A stretch of 64,000 nt of DNA from NCBI RefSeq assembly GCF_026339735.1, contig NZ_JAPEQG010000001.1:8803001-8867000 (forward strand), written 5' to 3'. The position numbers and the translations under genes were made by a program. A model generated the notes under the pieces. The model was not told the origin of the DNA and ran no database searches. It saw only the letters and a list, made by a program, of their open reading frames with translations. Of the stretch, positions 25,397 through 33,030 are shown one piece after another. The stretch comes from Streptomyces sp. NBC_01669. GTDB taxonomy: Bacteria; Actinomycetota; Actinomycetes; Streptomycetales; Streptomycetaceae. Position 1 is the stretch's first letter. Every line of letters begins with the position of its first letter.

Positions 25397-25614
25397 CCGT
25401 GGTGGGTGCGCTGCTCCACGCAGAGCATGGCGCTGCTGAAGCATCCGGGGCCCAGCCCGCGTTCGTATCCTCGTAAGGGCGAACCGGATGCCCAAGACTT
25501 CGCCTGCGCTCGTGCACCCGTCGGTCAGTTAGTCGCTCAGCTGCCGCTCGTGCTGGTCCGATCCATTGAGCAACCGAGGAGTAGCGGCACCAGCCCCGCA
25601 ACACTTCCCGGCGG

Positions 25615-25785
25615 TGTCCCGACTGTGGGCACACCGCGAAGGGGAACCGGTTCGCGCAGGAGAAGTTCCACTGCGTCAGCTGCGGCCACCAAGCGCATGC
25701 CGACAAGGTCGGTGCTCTCAACGTTTTACGGGCCGGGCTGGTCCGTCGCATCGCCTACCAGGCATGGCGAGAAGCCCCGCCCTTT
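25615..25785 (+). pseudogene. TnpB C-terminal zinc-ribbon fragment
   Basis: The frame reads CPDCGHTAKGNRFAQEKFHC then CVSCGHQAHADKVGALNVLR, which is the zinc ribbon and last RuvC motif of IS200/IS605-type TnpB (here AHADKVGALN in place of DRDxNAAxN). The rest of TnpB is absent. It runs in frame, with no stop, into the SulP fragment that follows, so a chimeric junction lies near 25785. Confidence 0.65.
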
Positions 25786-26130
25786 GTGATCCTGCTGGTC
25801 ACCGCAGTCGGGATCGTGACGGTGAGCATGTTCGAGGGTGTACTGATCGGCCTGGGTCTGTCCGGGGTCAAGACTGCCTGGGAGACCTCGCAGATCCGCC
25901 TGAACACCTTCCATGGCCCTGACGGGCGGGTCCTGGTGCAGATCACCGGCAACGCGACGTTCCTGCGGCTGCCCAAGATCCTCGACGCCCTGCTCGCTGA
26001 TCGCCCCTTCGAACTGGACCTCACCGGCCTGCGCCACCAGGACCACGCCTGCACGATGGCTCTGCCGGCCTGGGCTGCGCAACACAACGCCCTTGACGCC
26101 GACCGCGTCCAGCTCACATCGCCCCTCTGA
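25786..26130 (+). pseudogene. SulP-family anion transporter, C-terminal STAS part only
   Basis: About 114 codons: one last hydrophobic helix (ILLVTAVGIVTVSMFEGVLI), then GLSGVKTAWETSQI and a STAS-like domain (VLVQITGNATFLRLPKILDA, ELDLTGLRHQDHACTMAL). This matches the C-terminus of SulP bicarbonate/sulfate transporters found in Streptomyces, which normally have 10-14 membrane helices before it. The whole membrane domain is missing and replaced by a TnpB tail in the same frame. Confidence 0.68.
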
Positions 26131-26281
26131 GCAAGGGGCGGTCAGAGGCGGTTTCTCCAGGGGTGGGCAGGGGGTTGCGAGCTGCTGTTGGTTTACTGAG
26201 CCGAAGTGAGTGGTGGCGTGCGGGAGTGAGTCCTGGCGGTGCATTCGCGGGGGTGGGAACGGGGGTTCTGGGGCCGAATGG

Positions 26282-27976
26282 GTGACCTTGGTGGCTGCTG
26301 CTCGTTGGTTCGGGTGGCAGGTGTCCGGCCTGGGAGGGGGTGATGTGGTGGGTGGTCTGCGGACGTTGGCCTTGCCCTTCGTGGTGCCCGGGCCTTGCGG
26401 GGTGGCGGTCCGGGACCGTCTCAAGCACCTCACCCCCCACGACGAGATGGTGCTGCGCGCGGTCGGCGAGCATCAGGGTGCGCTGGCTTCCGGTGATCTC
26501 AAGGCTCGCTGTGCGGATGGTCTGGAGCACGGTGCAGACACGTGGGCGGCGCGGAAGCGGGAGCTGACGGCACGGTCGTCGTCGCGGATCGCGGGTGCGA
26601 TCACCAAGGCCACGCACGATCAGTGGGCGCTTGCACGCCGTTGTCAGGCAGCGCACATCCAGAAACTGGAAGCCGGGATCAACATGCTGCGGCACCGCCT
26701 GTCCCTCCCGGTCGGGGAGAAGGGCACCAAGCGGGCGGCGGGTGGCTACCGGTCGAAGAGCGAGTGGTTCCGCAAATCTCGTCGCCTCGCGATGCTGGAG
26801 GCGCGGCACGCCGCTGCCGTTGCCGAGTGGCAGGCCGGGCGGGTGCGGGTGGTACGGGGCGGTAAACGTCTCCTCAACACCCGCCACCACCTCGCCCAGG
26901 CACAGCTCACCGAAGAGCAGTGGCGGGAACGGTGGGATGCGGAGCGCTGGTTCCTTGCCGCCGATGGTGAGTCGGGGAAGCGGTTCGGGAACGAGACCAT
27001 CCGCGTCACCCCCGACGGCGAAGTGTCCATCAAGCTGCCCGTCCCGCTCGCGCACTTGGCCAATGCCCCGCACGGCCGGTACACCCTCACCACCCGTATC
27101 GGCTTCGCGCACCGGGGCCAGGAGTGGGCCGACCGCATCGAAGCGAACCGGGCCGTCGCCTACCGCATCCACCTCGACACCCAGCGCGGCCGCTGGTACC
27201 TCACCGCGTCCTGGCAACACCCCGTCGTGAAGACCATCCCGCTGGAGGCCGCCCGCGCCCGGGGCATGATCGGTGTCGACACCAACGCCGACCACTTCGC
27301 CGCCTACCGGCTCGACCGGCACGGCAACCCCGTCGGTGACCCGCGCCGCTTCCCCTACGACCTGTCCGGGACCGCCGGTCACCGCGATGCACAGATCCGC
27401 CACGCGCTGACCCGGCTGATCCACTGGGCCAGGCAGGCCGGTGTCGCCGCGATCGGCATCGAAGACCTCGACTTCACCGCCGAGAAGACCCGCGAGAAGC
27501 ACGGCCGCAAGAAGCGGTTCCGGCAGCTCATCTCCGGCATCCCGACCGGGAAACTCAAGGCCCGGCTGGTGTCCATGGCCGCCGAACAGGGCCTGAGCAT
27601 TGTCGCGGTCGACCCGGCCTACACCACTTTGTGGGGTGCCCAGCACTGGCAGAAACCGCTGACCACTCCACACCGAAAGATGTCCCGTCACGATGCCGCC
27701 GGTATCGCGATCGGGCGACGCGCCCTCGGACACCCGATCCGGCGACGGACGGCACCGCCCCCACACGACCGGAGCGATCGTGCGGGGCATCGGACCGCCC
27801 AGGCCGGACCGGGCGACCGGGGGCGTGAGGGAACCCGCCCACCCGCGACGGACCACGCCCCTGGAGGCGTGCCGCCGAGCGGGAAGCGAAAGCGGGAACC
27901 CAGTGCATCCAACACCGTTCGGGATGCGCCCAGTACGCAACAGTGGGTCCAAGACTCACTCACGCACACTGGTTAG
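26282..27976 (+). CDS. TnpB-related protein without zinc ribbon (orphan RuvC nuclease-like)
   Basis: 564 residues if GTG 26282 is the start; 26210 is also possible. The C-terminal half is a RuvC-like nuclease domain of the IS200/IS605 accessory family: GVDTNADHFAAY (Asp333), GIEDLDFTAEKTREKHG (Glu394) and SRHDAAGIAIGRRALG (Asp471), so all three catalytic acids are kept. Between the second and third motif, where TnpB has its CxxC...CxxC ribbon, there is only DPAYTTLWGAQHWQKPL. The N-terminal half is long, basic and helical (for example YRSKSEWFRKSRRLAMLEAR). A Pro/Arg-rich tail follows. No tnpA is nearby. Related proteins are annotated as TnpB-related in Streptomyces; their function is unknown. 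Confidence 0.72.
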   Translation: MTLVAAARWFGWQVSGLGGGDVVGGLRTLALPFVVPGPCGVAVRDRLKHLTPHDEMVLRAVGEHQGALASGDLKARCADGLEHGADTWAARKRELTARSSSRIAGAITKATHDQWALARRCQAAHIQKLEAGINMLRHRLSLPVGEKGTKRAAGGYRSKSEWFRKSRRLAMLEARHAAAVAEWQAGRVRVVRGGKRLLNTRHHLAQAQLTEEQWRERWDAERWFLAADGESGKRFGNETIRVTPDGEVSIKLPVPLAHLANAPHGRYTLTTRIGFAHRGQEWADRIEANRAVAYRIHLDTQRGRWYLTASWQHPVVKTIPLEAARARGMIGVDTNADHFAAYRLDRHGNPVGDPRRFPYDLSGTAGHRDAQIRHALTRLIHWARQAGVAAIGIEDLDFTAEKTREKHGRKKRFRQLISGIPTGKLKARLVSMAAEQGLSIVAVDPAYTTLWGAQHWQKPLTTPHRKMSRHDAAGIAIGRRALGHPIRRRTAPPPHDRSDRAGHRTAQAGPGDRGREGTRPPATDHAPGGVPPSGKRKREPSASNTVRDAPSTQQWVQDSLTHTG

Positions 27977-28014
27977 GAACGGTGCCACGTCACCCCCTGC
28001 CCACCCGATACCTT

Positions 28015-28040
28015 AATTCAGGTTTTCCTGAATTCATGAA
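28015..28040 (+). promoter_or_regulatory. ArsR operator
   Basis: AATTCAGG-TTTT-CCTGAATT at 28015-28034 is a perfect 8-bp inverted repeat, followed by the palindrome TTCATGAA (28033-28040). It lies 20-45 bases before the ArsR start, where ArsR/SmtB regulators bind to silence their own metal-resistance operon. Confidence 0.7.
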
Positions 28041-28059
28041 CTCCTGTATCGTACTGGGG

Positions 28060-28395
28060 GTGTTGACGCTTGCTTCTGACATTGACGTCCTTGCCCGCTT
28101 CGGCCGCGCGCTGGCCGACCCGATCCGCTGTCAGATCCTGCTCGCCCTGCGCGAGGCGCCAGCCCATCCGTCCGATCTGGCGGAAGCCCTGGAGATCTCC
28201 CGCACGCGCCTGTCCAACCACCTGGCCTGCCTGCGCGATTGTGGCCTGGTCGTCGCCGTGCCGGTCGGCCGGCGTACCCGCTACGAGCTCTCCGACCCGC
28301 GCCTTGGCCACGCACTCGACGATCTGCGTACCGCGGTGGTGGCCGTCGCCGCCGACCGCACCTGTGTCGAGGCCGAAGAGGAGGGCTGCTGCTGA
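28060..28395 (+). CDS. ArsR/SmtB-family metal-responsive regulator (CmtR-like)
   Basis: 111 residues from GTG 28060 after CTGGGG; an in-frame ATG at 28036 would overlap the operator palindrome. Winged-helix core: RFGRALADPIRCQILLALRE, ALEISRTRLSNHLACLRDCG (recognition helix with Cys residues), GRRTRYELSDPRL (wing). The C-terminus DRTCVEAEEEGCC offers further cysteines. Cysteines in the DNA-reading helix plus a C-terminal Cys resemble CmtR, a Cd/Pb sensor. It overlaps the following cation transporter gene (TGATG), so it likely derepresses metal efflux. Confidence 0.85.
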   Translation: MLTLASDIDVLARFGRALADPIRCQILLALREAPAHPSDLAEALEISRTRLSNHLACLRDCGLVVAVPVGRRTRYELSDPRLGHALDDLRTAVVAVAADRTCVEAEEEGCC

Positions 28396-28805
28396 TGGCC
28401 GTCAAATCCCTGAGCCCGTCCCCGGACCGCAGGGAAGCACTCACCCGCCGCATCCGTTTCCTGGTCGCCGTCACCATTACCTACAACGTGATCGAGGCCG
28501 TCGTCGCGATCACCGCAGGCACCCTTGCCTCATCCATCGCATTGGTGGGCTTCGGTCTGGACTCGGTCATCGAGGTCTCCTCCGCGACCGCGGTGGCCTG
28601 GCAGTTCTCCGCCCGTGATCACGCCGTGCGGGAGGCGCGCGAGAAAACCACGCTGCGGATCGTCGCCATTTCCTTCTTCGTCCTCGCCGCCTATGTGAGT
28701 GTCGACGCGGCCCAGGCCCTCGTCGGCACAGGTGATGCCGACCGTTCGGTCCCCGGTATTGTGCTAAGCGGCTTGCCTGAAGTTCTGCGCGTAATGCTTC
28801 GGTAG
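28395..28805 (+). pseudogene. CDF cation transporter, 3' end lost to IS630
   Basis: From ATG 28395 the protein reads as a cation diffusion facilitator: VTITYNVIEAVVAITAGTLA, IALVGFGLDSVIEVSSATAV (metal-site Asp and Glu), VAISFFVLAAYVSVDAAQAL. At about 28763 native sequence ends and the frame runs into the terminus of an IS630 element, adding SGLPEVLRVMLR. Only the first 3-4 helices remain of about 6, so the exporter is dead while its ArsR regulator and operator are intact. A complete paralogue is at 20990. Confidence 0.8.
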
Positions 28806-29335
28806 CCAGGGCGAGGCCCAGGGTGCGGCGGTGGTCAGTATCTGGGTGGGTGAGCGCTGCCGGAAGAAGGCGTGGACCTGGCGCGGGCGGCCTGGCCAGG
28901 TGACGGCGGTGTTGGCGAGGAAGGCCTTCAGGGCGGCCCAGATGCGCTGGACCGGGTTGTCGTGCGGGCTATAGCGGGCGCCGAACAGCAGGCGCAGGCG
29001 GGGCTGGTCGGCCAGGTAGGCGGTCACCGCCTTGGCGTGGTGGATGCTGTCGTTGTCGCAGACCACCGCGACGGCCGGGGTGTCAGGGCAGGCGGCCAGC
29101 AGCAGCTGGAGGAAGGCGACGAAGGCGGCGGCACTGCGGCGGCCCAGGGTGTAGGTCCAGGCGCCGGTGGCCACTTCCAGGGCCGAAGACGGTGGCCTGC
29201 CGGTTCTTTCCCGGGGTGGCCACCTGCTGCCGCGTCCCGCGCAGGATCCAGCTCGCCCGCACGTGCGGCAGCAGGTGCAGGTGGGTCTCGTCCTCGGCCG
29301 GGCGCATACTGGCATCGGCCTCGCCGGTTTTGTCG
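28764..29335 (-). pseudogene. IS630-family transposase remnant
   Basis: Reading the minus strand from about 29335: AEDETHLHLLPHVRASWIL (first catalytic Asp), a frame break near 29190, then ATGAWTYTLGRRSAAAFVAF, CDNDSIHHAKAV (second Asp), RYSPHDNPVQRIWAALKAF where the third acidic residue expected in NPVERIW is Gln, and a tail SPWLPKHYAQNF ending at 28764. The N-terminal helix-turn-helix part is absent. Frameshift, truncation and E-to-Q change make it inactive. Its end truncates the CDF transporter. Confidence 0.72.
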
Positions 29336-29527
29336 CGTTTTGGTCAACGTCGATGCAACACCCGGCGAGGACCCCGTGCCATCGAAGCCGTTGCGCCCGG
29401 GCGACACTCCCGGATACCGCGCAGAACTTCAGGTCATCCGCGTAGCAGGCCGCGCCAGGCGTAACCGCCCTTGATGCGGTCCGGCCCGACGCGGGTTTCG
29501 GCCATGTTCATGCCGTCCGTGGCCTGC

Positions 29528-29680
29528 ACCGGGCGATGATCTGGGCGTGCTCGATGCGGTGCGGCAGGCCCTGGTGGCCGAGGGTTCTGTAGCCGCGCTC
29601 GTACGCGTCGAGGACCACGCGGTTGCCGAGGTCGCTGATCGCGTGCACCGCAACCTGGTAGCCGCCCCGGAGTACCTGCT
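29528..29680 (-). pseudogene. Fragment of a YtcJ-like amidohydrolase
   Basis: About 50 codons on the minus strand: GGYQVAVHAISDLGNRVVLD then HRIEHAQIIAR. The VHAIGD.AN..VLDAYE...HRIEHAQ pattern is the metal-binding strand of amidohydrolase family 3 (YtcJ). Both sides are lost; a transposase fragment in the opposite orientation begins at about 29676. Confidence 0.6.
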
Positions 29681-30028
29681 GCGCAACCGCGACAGCCGCT
29701 ACACCCAGGCGTTCGACGCCGTCCTTACCGCCAACGGCATCGAGATCCTCAAGAGCGCGCCTCAAACACTGCGGGTGAAGGCCCATGCGGAAAGGTTCAT
29801 CCGCACCGTGCGAGCCGAGTGCACCGACCGGCGGCCGACTGCAACGAGTGGCACCTGCGACAGGTACTCGCCGAGTACGCCCACCACGACAACACCGGAC
29901 GGCCGCACCGGGCCCTGAACTTTCACGCTCCCGCCGACGACCCGGATGTCATCCCGTTCTCCGTGCAGCGGATCCAGCGCCACGACGTCCCCGGCGGCCT
30001 GATCCACGAGTACTGCAACACGGCCTGA
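29676..30028 (+). pseudogene. rve-type integrase/transposase C-terminal fragment
   Basis: Reads LLRNRDSRYTQAFDAVLTAN, GIEILKSAPQTLRVKAHAER (catalytic Glu), FIRTVRAECTDR, then after a frame break near 29826 NEWHLRQVLAEYAHHDNTG and RIQRHDVPGGLIHEYCNTA. This is the second half of an rve/DDE integrase common in Streptomyces (IS3/IS481-like). The first catalytic Asp region is missing. Confidence 0.72.
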
Positions 30029-30294
30029 CGAAGATCGACATCAGCTGGCGAACAGGCAGGTCAGCACCTATGTGGGACTTTTGGAACCCTACAGGGATCC
30101 CGTTGTGTCACCCTGCTTGATCGAAGTACACGAGCCACCGCCGAGCGCAGCTTCCGCACCCGATGTTGCATCCTCCAGGTCAGCTCTCCAAGCCCCTTGA
30201 TGGCCAAAGTGCTTCGGTCGACGCATGCAGACAGGCCAAACGGAACACTCAATGCGGCCTGCTCGACATGCGATCATTGGCGGGCGTGGGTGCG

Positions 30295-31176
30295 ATGGGA
30301 GTCATGCCGCAGACCATCATCAAGCTGGCCATCACCTGGGGCCTGTTGTCCATCCCGGTGACCGTGCACGCGGCCACCAAGGAGCACGAGGTCCCGCTGC
30401 GCCAGGTGCACACGCGGTGTGGCGGTGGCCGGGTGCGCCTGCGCCGCTATTGCGAACATGAGGACGTCGAAATCCCTTTTGAGGAAGTGGCGCCCGGTTA
30501 CGAAGCCCCGGACGGCCGGGTCGTCATACTGAGCGACGACGATCTCGCCGACCTTCCGCTTCCCACCGCCAGACGCATCGAGATCCTGGCGTTCGTCGAC
30601 GCAGACCAGATCGACCCGCTCGCACTGGACACGGCGTACTACCTCAGTACCGGCCCCGTTGGCGCGCGCCCGTACGCCCTGCTGCGCGACGCCATGAGGA
30701 AGTCCGGGCGAGTGGCCATCGCACGGACAGCGCTGCGCACCCGGGAATCGCTCGCCGTACTCTGGGCTCGGGACGAGGTAATCGCGATGCAGACCATGCT
30801 GTGGCCCGACCAACTGCGCCCTGCTCAGGAGATCACCGTCCCGGAGACCCCACCGGCCCGCCGCCAGGAACTGCAGATGGCGTACAACCTGATGGACGCC
30901 ATGGGCTCCGGCTTCGACCTGGCGGAGCAGCACGACGACTACAGCCGCGCCCTGCAGCGGGTCGTCGCTGCCAGGCTTCAGGGCATGGAGCCGCCGCACG
31001 CACCGGAGTCCCGGGGCGTCGAGGGAGCCACGGTGGACTTGATGGCGGTGCTGCAACAGAGCGTGGACGCAGCACAGACGCGCCGTGCGAAGCCGACCGG
31101 AAGGAAGGCGGCGAAGAAGACCGCGGCAAAGAAGACCGCGGCAAAGAAGGCACACCGGCGTCGTTCCGCCGGCTGA
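30295..31176 (+). CDS. ku: Ku protein (non-homologous end joining)
   Basis: 293 residues from ATG 30295 (an ATG at 30304 is equally possible; GGGAG precedes it). The Ku core is clear: KLAITWGLLSIPVTVHAATK at the N-terminus, CEHEDVEIPFEEVAPGYEAP, DQIDPLALDTAYYLSTGPVG, ALRTRESLAVLWARDEVIAM and QELQMAYNLMDAMGSGFDLA. The C-terminus is a basic Lys/Ala tail (AAKKTAAKKTAAKKAHRRR), typical of actinobacterial Ku, which helps DNA binding. Ku homodimers thread onto double-strand ends and recruit ligase D; no ligD is present in the window. Streptomyces usually carry two or three ku copies. Confidence 0.9.
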   Translation: MGVMPQTIIKLAITWGLLSIPVTVHAATKEHEVPLRQVHTRCGGGRVRLRRYCEHEDVEIPFEEVAPGYEAPDGRVVILSDDDLADLPLPTARRIEILAFVDADQIDPLALDTAYYLSTGPVGARPYALLRDAMRKSGRVAIARTALRTRESLAVLWARDEVIAMQTMLWPDQLRPAQEITVPETPPARRQELQMAYNLMDAMGSGFDLAEQHDDYSRALQRVVAARLQGMEPPHAPESRGVEGATVDLMAVLQQSVDAAQTRRAKPTGRKAAKKTAAKKTAAKKAHRRRSAG

Positions 31177-31281
31177 CCACAACCCGTGCCGTTCGGAAAC
31201 TCGTCACCACTGGTCAAGCCGCGTATCTGTGCTCGCCGATCACGCCGCCCAGCACTCGGGTGCGTAGAAGCCGATGAGGGT

Positions 31282-31443
31282 CTAAGCGCGTTTCCAGAAG
31301 TCCTGCGCGTAACTGTCGGGGAGCCAGGGGCTGGTCCAGGCGTTGTCGAAGAGCATCACCGGGCCAGCTCCTGACCGCCGCAGCCCCCGGACCAGCCCCT
31401 GGCTCCCAGCCGGCTACCGGCAGAACCTCTGGAAAGCCGCTCA
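31282..31443. repeat. Two IS630 transposase 3' ends facing tail-to-head as a long inverted repeat
   Basis: The left arm (31282-31337) read on the minus strand gives MLFDNAWTSPWLPDSYAQDF then WKRA and a stop at 31284-31282. The right arm (31389-31443) read on the plus strand gives TSPWLPAGYRQNLWKAAQ and stops at TGA 31478-31480. Both are C-termini of IS630-type transposases. The arms are complementary over about 55 bases (GGGAGCCAGGGGCTGGTCC is perfect) around a loop of about 50, which would form a strong hairpin after ku. Confidence 0.65.
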
Positions 31444-31476
31444 GGCAGCTCTCAGATCAAGGTCACGGGAGACGAT

Positions 31477-32253
31477 ATGAGGGTGGAGCTGCGTCGAGCC
31501 GACGGCGGGGTGATCGCGGTCGAGGTGGTGGGGGAGCCGGACGCGCCTGCGGTGCTGTTCTGCCACGGGTTGGCCGACTCCCGGCTGGCCGCGTACGGCT
31601 TCGCGGGCGCGGCCCACGCGCTCGGACTGCGCCTCATCGCCCCGGATCGCCCCGGCATCGGCGGCACCGACGCCCGTCGCCTGCCGCGGGTCGTGGACTG
31701 GGCTGCGGAAGCCACCCTGGTCCTGGACGCGTTGGACGTCGGCTCGCTGGCGCTGCTCGGCGTCTCGGGCGGCGGAGCGTTCGCGGCCGCATGTGCGTCC
31801 GAGCTGCCTGACCGCGTCCGCAGCCTGCTGCTCATCGCGCCCCTTGGCCCGCCTGCCTGGCCCACCCGCGGGATGGCAGCCGGGCAGCGCGCGGCCTTGC
31901 AGATCGCCCGGCACGCTCCGGCCTTCGGTGGCTGGTTTCTGGGCCGCCTGGCCACGCTGGCGCGCCAGGCGCCAGGGCTATTCCTTCGCCTGGCGACCAG
32001 CGAGATGCCCGCCAGCGACCGGCGTGCCCTCGCCCAGTCGGACGCGCGCGCGGCCTTCCTGACCAACTACCTGCGAACCCGCACCTCACCACAGGACCTG
32101 ACAGACCCCTACTGCGAGCCCGTACACGGTGGTCACGTTCCGGTGACGGCGCAGGGAGGGTCTTGTATCGCAGATCACGTCAGCGTACGGTCCGTATCAC
32201 CCCAGCGAACAAAGTGTTCGCTGAAGACGCATCAGGTGTTCACTCATGACTGA
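31477..32253 (+). pseudogene. Alpha/beta hydrolase, 3'-truncated
   Basis: From ATG 31477 the protein follows an alpha/beta hydrolase for about 200 residues: AVLFCHGLADSRLAAYGFAG (oxyanion region), LIAPDRPGIGGTDAR, LALLGVSGGGAFAAACASEL with nucleophile Ser, then LFLRLATSEMPASDRRA. After about residue 205 the sequence turns into polar, unrelated codons (QGGSCIADHVSVRSVSPQRT) running through the promoter of the next gene, so the acid and catalytic His are missing. The start codon overlaps the stop of the IS630 tail. It may be expressed but should be inactive. Confidence 0.6.
32205..32245 (+). promoter_or_regulatory. Candidate operator of the XRE-cupin regulator
   Basis: GCGAAC-AAAGT-GTTCGC at 32205-32221 is a perfect 6-bp inverted repeat, and GTGTTC recurs 22 bases apart (32214 and 32236), directly before ATG 32246. 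Two sites spaced by two helical turns at a regulator's own start suggest autoregulation of the regulator-transporter operon. Confidence 0.55.
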
Positions 32254-32836
32254 TCGTTCGTCGCCGGACCCCTCCGCCGATGCCGCCGACGCGGCTCTGG
32301 GAGGGCGGATACGGGAGTACCGGACAATGCGGCGGATGTCCCTGCGCGCCCTGGGGGAGGCGGCCCAGGCCAGCCCCGGGTTCCTCAGTCAGCTGGAACG
32401 CGGGCAGGTGAACTCCTCCATCGGCATGCTGCGGCGGATCGCCGTGGCGCTCGGCGTCACCGTGGCCGACCTGTTCGACCAGGACAGCACGCCCGGTCCG
32501 AGGGTGGTGCGGCGGGCCGACCGGCCGATGCTGCACACCGCTCCGGGAAGTCGCAAATTACTCATTTCACAGCGCCCGCTCAGCCATCTGGAGGTGTACG
32601 CGGGCGAGTTCGACCCAGGGGCCTCCACCGGCGACGACGCCTACACCCATGGCGACTCGCAGGAGATCCTCCTGGTGATCAGTGGTGCCGTGCAGGTCGA
32701 ACTCGATGGCCACGCCCACGACCTGGAGGCCGGCGACAGCATCGAGTACCGCTCCTCGGTGCCGCACCGCGTGGTCAACAGCCATGAAACGCCCGCCGAA
32801 ATCCTCTGGATCATCAGCCCGCCGACGCCGGACTGA
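32246..32836 (+). CDS. XRE-family regulator with C-terminal cupin
   Basis: 196 residues from ATG 32246. Residues 20-75 form the helix-turn-helix: IREYRTMRRMSLRALGEAAQ, PGFLSQLERGQVNSSIGMLR, IAVALGVTVADLF. Residues 105-190 form a cupin sensor domain: DAYTHGDSQEILLVISGAVQ, LEAGDSIEYRSSVPHRVVN. This XRE-cupin class (PuuR-like) commonly controls uptake and breakdown of amines such as putrescine. It sits 195 bases ahead of a polyamine-type ABC operon on the same strand with palindromes at its own start, so it is probably the pathway regulator. Confidence 0.88.
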   Translation: MTDRSSPDPSADAADAALGGRIREYRTMRRMSLRALGEAAQASPGFLSQLERGQVNSSIGMLRRIAVALGVTVADLFDQDSTPGPRVVRRADRPMLHTAPGSRKLLISQRPLSHLEVYAGEFDPGASTGDDAYTHGDSQEILLVISGAVQVELDGHAHDLEAGDSIEYRSSVPHRVVNSHETPAEILWIISPPTPD

Positions 32837-33030
32837 CCCCCTTCCCATCGCATCCCCGCCCATCCGCCGCACTTCCCTTCCCTCTGGTGCACGCGCCTCC
32901 TCCCCAGGAACGCGCCTCGCGCTTCTTCCTGCCACCCCCTCCCGTGGCTCGCCCTGCGCGTTCCTGTCACCGCGCGCTCCACACCCTCATCGCCCTCGAG
33001 CGCCTTCACCGTCCCCTCTTGGAGTCAGTA

